A DNA stretch of 64,000 nt, from positions 186,001 through 250,000 of the forward strand of contig JACRPS010000003.1 in assembly GCA_016223085.1 (NCBI GenBank), in the 5' to 3' direction. The first letter of the stretch is position 1; every line of letters starts with the position of its first letter. The notes beneath the pieces were generated by a model. The model had not been told where the DNA came from. It made no database searches and worked only from the letters and a program-made list of their open reading frames with translations. Made by a program: the position numbers and the translations under genes. This stretch comes from Chloroflexota bacterium (lineage in GTDB: Bacteria; Chloroflexota; Anaerolineae; Aggregatilineales; Phototrophicaceae). Of the stretch, positions 47,908 through 56,643 are shown one piece after another.

Positions 47908-49254
47908 ATGACGATGGATGTAGCTTTGTTTATAACGGTTGGGGTGGTCGCCGTCGCCGCCGCCGTGATGATGCTATTGAGCGAAAACGCGGTTCACAGC
48001 GCGTTGTTCCTCATCATCAACTTCATGGGCGTGGCATTTTTGTACCTGATGCTCGACGCGCCCTTCCTGACGATGATCCAGATTGCGGTTTACGCCGGCG
48101 CGATCATGGTGCTGTTTTTGTTTGTCATCATGCTCCTTGGCGCCGAAAAGCTGGGCGAACCAACCCGCCAGTTCCGTTGGCTGGCGCCGGTTTCGCTGGC
48201 GCTGGCGCTGGCGTTTCTGGTCATCACCAGCATCGCCATCATTCAGGGGCGGATTGACCTGCAAGGCCCGGCCACGCAGCCGCCGGCGCTGCGCGTTGTT
48301 AACGCCCTGACGGATGCCGGCGCGGTGGATGTGTACCTCAACGGCGAACGGGTCGCGCCCGCCCTGCCCTTTGGCGAAGCCACTGAGTACACCGTATTAC
48401 CCGCCGCTGCTGTGGTTGCTGTTGACGGCGCCGAAGCCGATACAGGCCGCGAGTACACGCTGACGATCAACGCCGCCGGGACAGATACGGCGTTGATGAC
48501 ATCGCCGCTGGTCCTTGCCAGCCGCACCGACCGGCAGATTAATGCCTATACGGTCGTGGCGCACGGCACCAGCAGCGCCCCACAGGCGAGTCTGGTGTCA
48601 GATAATCTGGAAACCACCGACAACCGTGCCGGGCGGTTAACCCTGTTTAACGCCTTCGAGCGCCCGGTTGACCTGTGGAATTTCCGCTCTGAAACCAATC
48701 CCGACGACGACGTGGCTGTGACCACCGACCTTGCCCCCGGTAGCGGTGTTGAATTGGCCGCCATCCCGGAGAATACCGACCTGCGCGCCTGGGCTTTCAC
48801 CGAAGCGGGCAATAAAGAGGCCGTTCTGTTCCGGCTGAACAATCCCGAAGTGTACCGTATCCGCCGCGATGAGGCGCAACTGCTGGTGTTTGCCGGCGAA
48901 CACATCGCTGACGGCACGGAGCAGGGTTCGATTCGTCCGGTAGCGCTGCCGGTTGCCAGCCGCGCGGCTGCCGACTTCGGCGGGCCGCATGGCGCGGGCG
49001 AACTGCTGTTTACGCGCTACATGCTGCCGGTACAACTGCTGGCCGTGCTGCTGCTGGTCGCCATGATCGGCGCGATTGTGCTGACGCACAAGGAGACCTT
49101 CCAGCCGCGCCGCCGCGACGTGCGCCGCCGTGTCGCCCAGCCGTTGACGACGGCCATCTCCGCCCAGGTCGGCCAGGACGTGCTGCAGCCCGGCGAAGAA
49201 ACACCCCGGCTGCCACCGCAGGAAGACGAACAGCCGCAGCCAGTAGGGGATTAA
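47908..49254 (+). CDS. nuoJ: NADH-quinone oxidoreductase subunit J with inserted DUF4397-like domain
   Basis: NuoJ is a five-helix membrane subunit of roughly 160-200 residues. This one has 448. Residues 1-110 hold the first four helices with HSALFLIINFMGVAFLYLML and YAGAIMVLFLFVIMLLG, and residues about 368-392 the last helix (YMLPVQLLAVLLLVAMIGAI). Between them, residues about 113-347 form an inserted beta-rich domain: ALRVVNALTDAGAVDVYLNG and EYTLTINAAGTD look like DUF4397, a domain usually found in secreted proteins, and a weaker second copy follows (RLTLFNAFERPVDLWNF). Given NuoJ topology the insert probably faces the outside of the membrane. Frame and codon use are continuous, so it is not a misassembly by sequence alone. 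Confidence 0.93.
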   Translation: MTMDVALFITVGVVAVAAAVMMLLSENAVHSALFLIINFMGVAFLYLMLDAPFLTMIQIAVYAGAIMVLFLFVIMLLGAEKLGEPTRQFRWLAPVSLALALAFLVITSIAIIQGRIDLQGPATQPPALRVVNALTDAGAVDVYLNGERVAPALPFGEATEYTVLPAAAVVAVDGAEADTGREYTLTINAAGTDTALMTSPLVLASRTDRQINAYTVVAHGTSSAPQASLVSDNLETTDNRAGRLTLFNAFERPVDLWNFRSETNPDDDVAVTTDLAPGSGVELAAIPENTDLRAWAFTEAGNKEAVLFRLNNPEVYRIRRDEAQLLVFAGEHIADGTEQGSIRPVALPVASRAAADFGGPHGAGELLFTRYMLPVQLLAVLLLVAMIGAIVLTHKETFQPRRRDVRRRVAQPLTTAISAQVGQDVLQPGEETPRLPPQEDEQPQPVGD

Positions 49255-49266
49255 TTGGATAATCGC

Positions 49267-49294
49267 GTAGGGACACGATATATCGTGTCCCTAC
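49267..49294. repeat. Palindromic element, core type ACACGATATATCGTGT (copy 19)
   Basis: Perfect copy in the nuoJ-nuoK gap, ending about 10 bases before the GAGGAAA ribosome-binding site of nuoK. Confidence 0.95.
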
Positions 49295-49318
49295 GGTTGC
49301 ATCAGAGGAAACAGGTCT

Positions 49319-49621
49319 ATGGTTCAGACTGAAGCCTATGTGATATTAAGCGCCGTGCTGTTTGTGCTGGGCGTGATGGGCGTGCTGCTGAAGCGGAACG
49401 CCATCCTGGTGTACATGTCGGTCGAGTTGATGCTGAACGCGGCCAACCTGGCGCTGGTCGCTTTCGCCCGGCAGTGGAACCAGATGGACGGCCAGATGTT
49501 TGTGTTTTTTGTGATGACGGTTGCCGCCGCCGAAGTTGCCATCGGTCTGGCGCTGATTGTCGCCATCTTCCGCACCAAACGCAGCACGAATATTGACCAG
49601 TTGCACCAGATGGAAGGTTAA
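49319..49621 (+). CDS. nuoK: NADH-quinone oxidoreductase subunit K
   Basis: Small three-helix membrane subunit of the proton path. 100 residues, full length, with [22 protein letters not shown] carrying the conserved membrane Glu and [20 protein letters not shown] carrying the second. GAGGAAA lies upstream. Confidence 0.97.
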   Translation: MVQTEAYVILSAVLFVLGVMGVLLKRNAILVYMSVELMLNAANLALVAFARQWNQMDGQMFVFFVMTVAAAEVAIGLALIVAIFRTKRSTNIDQLHQMEG

Positions 49622-49642
49622 GCGATCGTTCCGAAGGCTGGC

Positions 49643-49669
49643 TTCCGGGTTCAAGGTATCAACCCGGAA
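49643..49669. repeat. Unrelated inverted repeat in the nuoK-nuoL gap
   Basis: TTCCGGGTT and AACCCGGAA form perfect 9-base arms around a 9-base loop, followed by short direct repeats of CTCGGAA. It lacks the GTAGGGG ends and seems to belong to a different repeat type. Confidence 0.6.
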
Positions 49670-49704
49670 CTGATTAACTCGGAACTCGGAACTTGTGGGG
49701 TCTT

Positions 49705-52119
49705 ATGGAAACATTTCCGCAGCTTGTACCGTTAATTGTGCTGATCCCCCTGGTGGGGATGCTGATAAACCTGTTCGCCGGGCCGCGCCTGGGCGAGCGC
49801 GCGGTTGGGATTATCGGCTCAACCGCCGCCGGATTATCGTTCCTCATCGCCGTTTTACTCTACCTGTACCTCATCAACAACGATTATCAGGCGGTGGTGG
49901 TCAACCCGCCGTTCCTCAACGCCTGGATTACCATTCCCTCCGGCGGCACGTTTATCCCCTGGCAGATGCGGGTGGATACCCTCAGCGTTACCATGATGCT
50001 GGTTGTGACCGGCGTCGGCACGCTCATTCACATCTACGCCATCGGCTACATGCATGGCGACCCGCGTTTTGCCCGCTTCTTCAGCTATCTCAACCTGTTT
50101 TTTGTGTTTATGCTGGTGCTGGTCACAGGCAACAACTTCCTGATGATGTTTGTCGGCTGGGAAGGCGTCGGCCTGTGCTCCTACCTGCTGATCGGCTTCT
50201 GGTTTGACAAAACACGCGGCGAAGGCTGGAAAAACAGCAACGCCGCCCGCAAGGCCATGATCGTGAACCGTATCGGCGACTTTGGCCTGCTGATGGCGAT
50301 CTTCCTGATTTTCTGGACGTTTGGCACGCTGGATTATTTCACGCCCGGCGAAATTGCCAACCCCCATCTGGCGGAAGAACTGGCGCATGAAGCCGAAGCG
50401 GAACACGAAGCAGAGGCCGCAGGCGAGATTGGCGCTCCGGCAGAAGGCAACGCTGCCGAGGCAGTCACCGAAGGTGAAGCTGAACACGCCGCAGCAACAG
50501 TGGTTTACACCAACAACGACCATATTAAGACCGAACAGCTTGGCGTTTTCGGCCAGACCGAACGTTTCCTCGAAGAAGGGCACGACGTGGACTTTGGGCC
50601 GTTCTCGCTGCCGTTTGAAACCGTGCTGGTGCTGATTACGCTGTTTATGCTGCTGGGTGCGACCGGCAAGAGCGCGCAAATCCCGCTGTTTATCTGGCTG
50701 CCGGACGCGATGGCCGGCCCAACACCGGTCAGCGCCCTGATTCACGCCGCGACGATGGTCACGGCGGGTGTGTATATGATGGTTCGCAGCAACGTCTTTT
50801 ATCACAACGCCGAACTCACGTCGCTGGTGGTTGCGCTGATCGGCGCCGGCACCGCTATTGTGGCGGGCTTTATCGCCATTGGCCAGTGGGACATCAAGCG
50901 TGTGCTGGCTTACAGCACCATCTCCCAGCTTGGCTTTATGGTTGCGGCGGTGGGCGTTGGCGCGTACAGCGCCGCCATGTTCCACCTCGTCACCCATGCC
51001 TTCTTCAAGGCGCTCCTGTTCCTCGGCAGCGGCTCGGTCATTCATGGCATGGAACACGGCCATCACCATGCCCACGACCACGCGGCGCACGACGATCACG
51101 GTCATATGAAACAGGCTGACCACCACCCGGACGAGGACAAGCCGTTTGATGCGCAGGACATGCGCAACATGGGCGGCCTGCGCCACCGGATGCCGGTGAC
51201 GTTCTGGACGTATCTGATCGGCACGCTGGCCCTGGCCGGGATTTTCCCGTTTGCCGGTTTCTGGTCGAAGGATGAAATCCTGGCCGACTCCTGGCTGGCC
51301 GGGCTGTTTGACAACAACGTCGGCGGTTACATCGCGTTTGCTCTGCTGCTGGCGGCAGCCTTCTTCACCGCCTTTTACATGTGGCGGCAGATGGAACTGG
51401 TCTTCTTCGGCCAGCCGCGCACGGCTGCCGCCGAACACGCGCCGGAAAGCGCGCCGGTGATGCTGGTGCCGCTGATCGTGCTCGCGTTCCTCAGTCTGAT
51501 GGGCGGTTTCATCAACACACCGGCCAATGTGCTGGGACTGGACACCCTGTTTGGCGCCCACCGCCTGACGTACTTCCTGGAACACAGCGTGGTGAACGCT
51601 CACGCGGCGGAATTCCAGCTACCGATTGCGCTGGGCGCGCTGGCGCTGGCAGTCGTCGCCATTTTACTGGCGCGGGCGATCTATGGCGCGGGCCATGCGC
51701 TGGTTGAGGGCAGCCGCGACCCGCTGGCGGTACGACCCGAAACCGCGCCGGTGTGGAGCCTGGCGAATGCCCGCCTGTACTGGGACGAAACCTACTACCG
51801 GCTGTTTGAAGGGCCGTTTAACCGTCTGTCCCGGTTCCTGGCGGACACGCTGGACTGGTCGTTCTGGCACGACTATTTCCACAACGTCATCATCGGCAAG
51901 GGCTTTAACGGCATTGGTCAACTGCTCGCCAGGCCGGTAGACCTGGGCATCGTGGATGGCGCGGTCAACGGTATCGGTCGGCTGGCGCGCTGGTCGGCGG
52001 GGCGGCTGCGCACGGTGCAGACCGGCTACGTACGCACTTATGCCGTGACGGTGCTGCTCGGCGTGGTGCTGGTTGTCGTGCTGCTGCTGCTGCCGCTGTT
52101 CACACGGGCCGGTGGATAA
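49705..52119 (+). CDS. nuoL: NADH-quinone oxidoreductase subunit L with acidic and His-rich insertions
   Basis: Distal antiporter-like proton pump of complex I. 804 residues against roughly 610-650 usually. The pump core is intact (MMFVGWEGVGLCSYLLIGFW, FIWLPDAMAGPTPVSALIHAATMV, KRVLAYSTISQLGFMV, VTHAFFKALLFLGSGSVIH). Two insertions stand out: an Ala/Glu-rich segment at about residues 212-290 (EELAHEAEAEHEAEAAGE) and a His/Asp-rich one at about 448-490 (HGHHHAHDHAAHDDHGHM). The C-terminus has the lateral helix and final helix. ATG 49705 is preferred to TTG 49693. It is separated from nuoM by an inverted gene. Confidence 0.95.
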   Translation: METFPQLVPLIVLIPLVGMLINLFAGPRLGERAVGIIGSTAAGLSFLIAVLLYLYLINNDYQAVVVNPPFLNAWITIPSGGTFIPWQMRVDTLSVTMMLVVTGVGTLIHIYAIGYMHGDPRFARFFSYLNLFFVFMLVLVTGNNFLMMFVGWEGVGLCSYLLIGFWFDKTRGEGWKNSNAARKAMIVNRIGDFGLLMAIFLIFWTFGTLDYFTPGEIANPHLAEELAHEAEAEHEAEAAGEIGAPAEGNAAEAVTEGEAEHAAATVVYTNNDHIKTEQLGVFGQTERFLEEGHDVDFGPFSLPFETVLVLITLFMLLGATGKSAQIPLFIWLPDAMAGPTPVSALIHAATMVTAGVYMMVRSNVFYHNAELTSLVVALIGAGTAIVAGFIAIGQWDIKRVLAYSTISQLGFMVAAVGVGAYSAAMFHLVTHAFFKALLFLGSGSVIHGMEHGHHHAHDHAAHDDHGHMKQADHHPDEDKPFDAQDMRNMGGLRHRMPVTFWTYLIGTLALAGIFPFAGFWSKDEILADSWLAGLFDNNVGGYIAFALLLAAAFFTAFYMWRQMELVFFGQPRTAAAEHAPESAPVMLVPLIVLAFLSLMGGFINTPANVLGLDTLFGAHRLTYFLEHSVVNAHAAEFQLPIALGALALAVVAILLARAIYGAGHALVEGSRDPLAVRPETAPVWSLANARLYWDETYYRLFEGPFNRLSRFLADTLDWSFWHDYFHNVIIGKGFNGIGQLLARPVDLGIVDGAVNGIGRLARWSAGRLRTVQTGYVRTYAVTVLLGVVLVVVLLLLPLFTRAGG

Positions 52120-52149
52120 TTCGTTTTGCGGTAGATTGTTGAACGTTTT

Positions 52150-52178
52150 GTGGGGGCGAACCGGCGGTTCGCCCCTAC
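52150..52178. repeat. Palindromic element, core type GAACCGGCGGTTC (copy 20)
   Basis: Ends GTGGGGGC and GCCCCTAC (one substitution) just downstream of nuoL, 13 bases before another copy. Confidence 0.93.
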
Positions 52179-52191
52179 TGGTATCACAGGC

Positions 52192-52219
52192 GTAGGGACA
52201 CGGCATGCCGTGTCCCTGC
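52192..52219. repeat. Palindromic element, core type ACACGGCATGCCGTGT (copy 21)
   Basis: Ends GTAGGGAC and GTCCCTGC. It lies between nuoL and the end of the convergent SH3-like gene. Confidence 0.93.
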
Positions 52220-52240
52220 ATCGTCACATAACGCGGGCAC

Positions 52241-53113
52241 TTAACGCCCGCGTCGGACAAACTCCAGCGAACTTTCCTCCACCCAGCCCAGCAGGCGGGT
52301 ACTGGCGACACCTACGCCCCACCAGTTCTGCACACCGTCGGATTGGGATGGCTGCCATATCTCCAACTGATCGCCGGGACGGGCAGCATAACTAAATCCC
52401 GCAGTCGAGGACGGTGAGAAGCGAAGCCACGCAAATGGCACGCTCGGCTTTATCCGCACCACATCGCCAATCTGCCAGTTGGAGGGCATGACCGGCCCCG
52501 GCACGTTAGACACAGGTTCAACCGTGTTCTGCTCCACCCAGCCGGTTACGTTCGTGCGCAGGTCGCGCATCTGCCACCACCACTGGTTATAGTTGTCGCT
52601 GACGCCGCCCTGAATAATCACCAGTTGCGCGCCGGGCAGCACCGTCAGAATCGGCGGGTTGCCGGGCGCGGGCGCGCCTCTGAACCAGACAAACGGCACG
52701 CTTTGCCGCACGCGCACCACGTCCCCCGGCTTCCAGTTCGCCATGCCGGACGGCGGTGGTGTGGTCTGGCAGCGCGGTTCCAGCGAACTCAGTTCCACCC
52801 AGAAATAGCCATGATTGCCCGGCACGGCGTTCGGCCAGACGTAAATCCACCACTGCGACCCATCCCAGCGCAGCGCCGGCGGGTCGTTCGGCTGCACCGT
52901 TTCGCCGGAGCGCAGGGTGATGCTAAAGCCCGCGAAAGACGATGGCTCGAAGCGCAGCCAGGCAAACGGGATGCCGGCGCGCAGCACGTGCGGGCAGGAC
53001 GCCTGAACAGCAGGCTGCGACGGCTGCTGCGCGGCTGCCGTCCACGCGCCGGTGAAGATCACCAGCAGCCCAACGGCTAGCAGGATGGATAATCGAGCGA
53101 ATCCTCGTTTCAC
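52241..53113 (-). CDS. Secreted protein with three SH3-like repeats
   Basis: 290 residues starting at GTG 53113 behind an AGGGGG site. A signal peptide (LSILLAVGLLVIFTGAWTAAAQ) precedes three repeats of about 80 residues, each with a PFAWLRFEPSS-like or PFVWFRGAP-like strand, a GDQLEI/GAQLVI strand, WWW-containing strands and a closing GWVE-ES/N motif. Spacers are Pro/Asn-rich. The pattern fits bacterial SH3-type beta barrels that bind peptidoglycan or other wall polymers. It stands on the opposite strand between nuoL and nuoM, splitting the operon, and has no obvious link to respiration. Confidence 0.85.
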   Translation of the reverse strand: MKRGFARLSILLAVGLLVIFTGAWTAAAQQPSQPAVQASCPHVLRAGIPFAWLRFEPSSFAGFSITLRSGETVQPNDPPALRWDGSQWWIYVWPNAVPGNHGYFWVELSSLEPRCQTTPPPSGMANWKPGDVVRVRQSVPFVWFRGAPAPGNPPILTVLPGAQLVIIQGGVSDNYNQWWWQMRDLRTNVTGWVEQNTVEPVSNVPGPVMPSNWQIGDVVRIKPSVPFAWLRFSPSSTAGFSYAARPGDQLEIWQPSQSDGVQNWWGVGVASTRLLGWVEESSLEFVRRGR

Positions 53114-53407
53114 AACACAACCCCCTTTCGAATCATACGCTTTCCCATACGATAGTACCAGATAACTTCGGCTGCTCAACGATTGGCCGATGCTGGCTAC
53201 ACGATCGGCAGGCCAGCCGGTTAGGACAATCAAACGGCGGTATAGACTCTCCTCTATCTGGAAACGGGTAACTCGACTGGTCATCCCCAACGCGCAGACG
53301 GTTGGCTGAATTTTGCTGACACACCTGGTGAAAAGTTGCACAGGCCGGGGTAAAATGGGTACACTATTCAACCGTTACCGCACCCAATTTCCGCAGGAGT
53401 TATTGTT
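53114..53407. other. Divergent regulatory region between SH3-like gene and nuoM
   Basis: No gene is seen in these 294 bases. A minus-strand candidate promoter (TTGAGC 53174-53179, 16-base spacer, TACTAT 53152-53157) could serve the SH3-like gene; the + strand holds the nuoM promoter candidate listed separately. Confidence 0.5.
53336..53365 (+). promoter_or_regulatory. Candidate promoter of nuoMN
   Basis: TTGCAC (53336-53341), 18-base spacer, TACACT (53360-53365), 43 bases before the nuoM ATG. An own promoter is expected because the upstream gene runs the other way. Confidence 0.55.
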
Positions 53408-54976
53408 ATGCCTGGTTCTGCACCAACGCTCACTTCGGTGGTGTTGTTTATCCCGCTGGTGAGCATGTTCATCATCCTGCTGCTGCGGGAAGACACGCAG
53501 CGCGAGTACATCAAGTGGGGCGCGCTCATCGGCAGCCTGCTGACATTCGCCGCCTCGATTCTGCTGTGGCTGGGCTTCGACGCCAGCCAGCCCGGTTTGC
53601 AACTGGCCCAGCGCACCACCTGGATTAACCTGTCCGCCACCGACGCCACCTACAACATCAGCTACTACGTCGGCGTGGACGGCCTGAGCCTACTGCTCAT
53701 CATGCTGACAACCTTCATCATGCCGCTGGCGATTCTGTTCTCCTTCCGGCAGCACGTGCTGGAGGAACGCGGGCGGCAGAAGCTGTATTACGCCTTCATG
53801 CTGCTGTTGGAATGGGCCATGCTTGGCGTGTTTGTGGCGCAGGATTTGTTCCTGTTTTACATCTTCTGGGAAATTACGCTCGTGCCGATGTACTTCCTGA
53901 TCGGCATCTGGGGCGCAGAGGAACGCATTTACGCCGCCATCAAGTTCTTCCTGTACACGATGGCCGGTTCCATCCTGATGCTGCTCGCCATTCTGTACGT
54001 CGGCACGCAGGCGCAGACCTTCGCCCTGCCGGACATCATCGCCAAAGTGCAGGCCAACCCTGACCTGTTCCCGTTTGCCGGGCTGTTCAGTACCCAGTCG
54101 TTCCTGTTCCTCGGCTTCCTGATCGCCTTCGCCATTAAAGTTCCGCTGTGGCCGCTGCATAGCTGGCTGCCGGATGCCCACGTACAGGCTCCAACCGCCG
54201 GTTCGGTGATTCTGGCGGGTGTTATGCTGAAGCTGGGTACGTACGGCATCGTGCGCTTCTGCCTGCCGATGTTCCCGGAAGCGTCGGTTGCCTGGGCGCC
54301 GATCATTGCCGTGCTGGCCGTGATCGGCATTATCTACGGCGCATGGGTCAGCTATGCTCAGACCGACGTGAAGAAGCTGGTTGCCTATTCCTCGGTCAGC
54401 CACCTCGGTTTTGTGGTGCTGGGCATCTTCGCGCTGAATCCGCAGGGGCTTCAGGGCGCGATCTTACAGATGGTCAATCACGGCATCAGCACCGGCGGGC
54501 TGTTCCTGCTGGTCGGGATGCTGTACGAACGCCGCCATACGAAGGCAATGGAAGCCTATGGCGGTATCTGGAAAGTGATGCCCATCTTCGGCGGCCTCAG
54601 TCTGGTGATCGCCCTCAGCAGCATGGGTCTGCCCGGCCTCAATGGCTTCGTCGGCGAGTTTACGATTCTGCTGGGCACGTTTGGCAGTCCATACCTCGGT
54701 TTCTTCTTCGCGTTGTTCGCCACCCTCGGCGTTATTCTGGCGGCGGTGTACATCCTGTACATGTTCCAGAAGGTCTTTATGGGAGAGGTGGATAAGGAAG
54801 AAAACCGCAACCTGCCCCAACTGCACTGGCAGGAAGTTACGGTGCTGGTCGCCGTTGTGATCGTCATCTTCTGGATTGGCTTACAGCCGGGGCTGTTCTT
54901 CGGCACGATGGACGCCAGCGTGAACCAGCTTGTCACGCAGGTGAACAGCGCGGCGGCCAACGTCGTCCTGCGCTAA
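53408..54976 (+). CDS. nuoM: NADH-quinone oxidoreductase subunit M
   Basis: Antiporter-like proton pump subunit, 522 residues with about 14 helices. Signatures include FYIFWEITLVPMYFLIGIWG with the key membrane Glu, AFAIKVPLWPLHSWLPDAHV, and DVKKLVAYSSVSHLGFVVLG. AGGAG precedes the ATG. Length is usual for the family. Confidence 0.96.
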   Translation: MPGSAPTLTSVVLFIPLVSMFIILLLREDTQREYIKWGALIGSLLTFAASILLWLGFDASQPGLQLAQRTTWINLSATDATYNISYYVGVDGLSLLLIMLTTFIMPLAILFSFRQHVLEERGRQKLYYAFMLLLEWAMLGVFVAQDLFLFYIFWEITLVPMYFLIGIWGAEERIYAAIKFFLYTMAGSILMLLAILYVGTQAQTFALPDIIAKVQANPDLFPFAGLFSTQSFLFLGFLIAFAIKVPLWPLHSWLPDAHVQAPTAGSVILAGVMLKLGTYGIVRFCLPMFPEASVAWAPIIAVLAVIGIIYGAWVSYAQTDVKKLVAYSSVSHLGFVVLGIFALNPQGLQGAILQMVNHGISTGGLFLLVGMLYERRHTKAMEAYGGIWKVMPIFGGLSLVIALSSMGLPGLNGFVGEFTILLGTFGSPYLGFFFALFATLGVILAAVYILYMFQKVFMGEVDKEENRNLPQLHWQEVTVLVAVVIVIFWIGLQPGLFFGTMDASVNQLVTQVNSAAANVVLR

Positions 54977-54987
54977 ACTGATAAACC

Positions 54988-55017
54988 GTAGGGGCGGGTT
55001 TGTAAACCCTCCCCTAC
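54988..55017. repeat. Palindromic element, core type GGGTTTGTAAACCC (copy 22)
   Basis: Ends GTAGGGGC and TCCCCTAC with one mismatch in the stem, in the nuoM-nuoN gap. Confidence 0.93.
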
Positions 55018-55053
55018 CCTGGTAACAACCTTTACTGTCTCACAGGGTAACTT

Positions 55054-56565
55054 ATGTTCCAGATTCCGAGTTTTGAGTCGCTGAACGTGGGGCTGGCGCT
55101 GCCGGCGATCAGCCTGGCCTTTGGCGCGTGTGTGCTGCTGCTGCTTGATCTGTTCTTCGTGCCGAAAGACCGCAAGGAAATCACCGGCTATCTGGCGCTC
55201 GTCGGCGTGGCGGTCAGCTTCGTGATCAATCTGCTGACGTTTAACCAGTCCGGCACGGCCTTCATGGGCATGTTTGTCGCGGATACGTTCAGTAATTTCC
55301 TGAACATCGTCATCCTGGGGTCGGCGTTTTTTGGCATCCTGCTTAGTCTTGACTATGTGAAACGCGCCGGCATCGAACGCGGCGAGTATTACATCCTCTT
55401 GCTGATTAGCGCCTCCGGCATGATGTTTATGGGCAGTTCCAACGACCTGGTGATGGTCTTTATCGCCCTGGAACTCCTCAGTATCCCGCTGTACGTGCTG
55501 GCCGCCTTCCGCACGCCGGAAGTGCGCTCGGAAGAAGCCGGCATGAAATATTTTATCCTGGGCGCGTTCTCCAGCGCGTTTCTGGTCTACGGCGTGGCGC
55601 TGGTCTATGGCGCCACCGGCACGACCAATCTATCCGCGATCTTCAACTCCGTTGGCGCGATAGTTGATGCCGGCGGCTCGGCTCTGTTCCTGCTGGTGGC
55701 GGGCACCGGGCTGGTGCTGGTCGGCCTGGGTTTTAAAGTAGCCGTTGTGCCGTTTCATATGTGGACGCCGGATGTCTATGAAGGTGCGCCGACGCCAGTC
55801 ACCGCCTTCATGAGCGTTGGCGCAAAGGCGGGTGGCTTCGCGGCGCTGCTGCGGATTTTGGCGTTTGCGCTGCCAACGGTGGCGCTGACGCAGGGTGATC
55901 TGGTCGCCGCCTGGCAGCAGACAACCTGGGTTATTGCGGCGCTCACGCTGATTCTGGGGAATCTGGTTGCTATCGCCCAGACCAATATCAAGCGGCTGCT
56001 GGCCTATTCGTCCATCGCCCACGCCGGTTATATCCTGATGGCAGTGGCCGCCGCCGGCACTGCTGGTGTAACCAATGAGGCGACTCAGGCCGCGCTGATC
56101 TACCTGCTGGCCTACATGTTCACCAATCTGGGCGCGTTTGGCGTGGCGCTGGCGGTGGAACGCGACGACGGCACCGGCACCAACCTCGAAGATTTTGTCG
56201 GGCTGGCACGGTCGCGTCCCGGCCTCGCGCTGATGATGGTGATCTTCATGCTCAGCCTGACCGGTATCCCGCTGACCAGCGGTTTCATCGGCAAGTGGTT
56301 TGTGTTTAAGGCCACGCTGGATGCCGGGCTGGTGGTGTTGGCGATCATTGGTGTGCTGACCAGCGTTGTCAGCGCGTTCTACTACGTGCGGGTGATCGTC
56401 AACATGTACCTGCGCGAGGGCGATGCTGAAGCGCCAGGCGCGACCCGCGCCGTCAACTGGGCGGTGTATCTGGCGGCGGCGGGCACCATCATCCTGGGTG
56501 TGTTCCCGTTCATCGTCACCAATCTCAGCAGCGCGGTGACGGTAGCAGCCAATATCCTTCCGTAA
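55054..56565 (+). CDS. nuoN: NADH-quinone oxidoreductase subunit N
   Basis: Third antiporter-like subunit, 503 residues. Recognisable parts are MVFIALELLSIPLYVLAAF with the essential Glu, KVAVVPFHMWTPDVYEGAPTPVTAFMSVG, NIKRLLAYSSIAHAGYILM, and SLTGIPLTSGFIGKWFVF. It completes the 14-subunit set. AGGG precedes the ATG. Confidence 0.96.
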   Translation: MFQIPSFESLNVGLALPAISLAFGACVLLLLDLFFVPKDRKEITGYLALVGVAVSFVINLLTFNQSGTAFMGMFVADTFSNFLNIVILGSAFFGILLSLDYVKRAGIERGEYYILLLISASGMMFMGSSNDLVMVFIALELLSIPLYVLAAFRTPEVRSEEAGMKYFILGAFSSAFLVYGVALVYGATGTTNLSAIFNSVGAIVDAGGSALFLLVAGTGLVLVGLGFKVAVVPFHMWTPDVYEGAPTPVTAFMSVGAKAGGFAALLRILAFALPTVALTQGDLVAAWQQTTWVIAALTLILGNLVAIAQTNIKRLLAYSSIAHAGYILMAVAAAGTAGVTNEATQAALIYLLAYMFTNLGAFGVALAVERDDGTGTNLEDFVGLARSRPGLALMMVIFMLSLTGIPLTSGFIGKWFVFKATLDAGLVVLAIIGVLTSVVSAFYYVRVIVNMYLREGDAEAPGATRAVNWAVYLAAAGTIILGVFPFIVTNLSSAVTVAANILP

Positions 56566-56595
56566 GTTTCGACTGCTTTTTAACGAATCGTGATG

Positions 56596-56625
56596 GTAGG
56601 GGCGGGACGATAAACCCGCCCCTGC
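56596..56625. repeat. Palindromic element, core type GGGACGATAAACCC (copy 23)
   Basis: Ends GTAGGGGC and GCCCCTGC with a partly decayed core, between nuoN and the next small gene. Confidence 0.88.
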
Positions 56626-56643
56626 CCCGTTCAGGGCACGTGT

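Noticed and set aside
49855-51603. 582-codon open frame opposite nuoL
   Set aside because: Antisense shadow of nuoL, which has unmistakable family motifs in the + frame.
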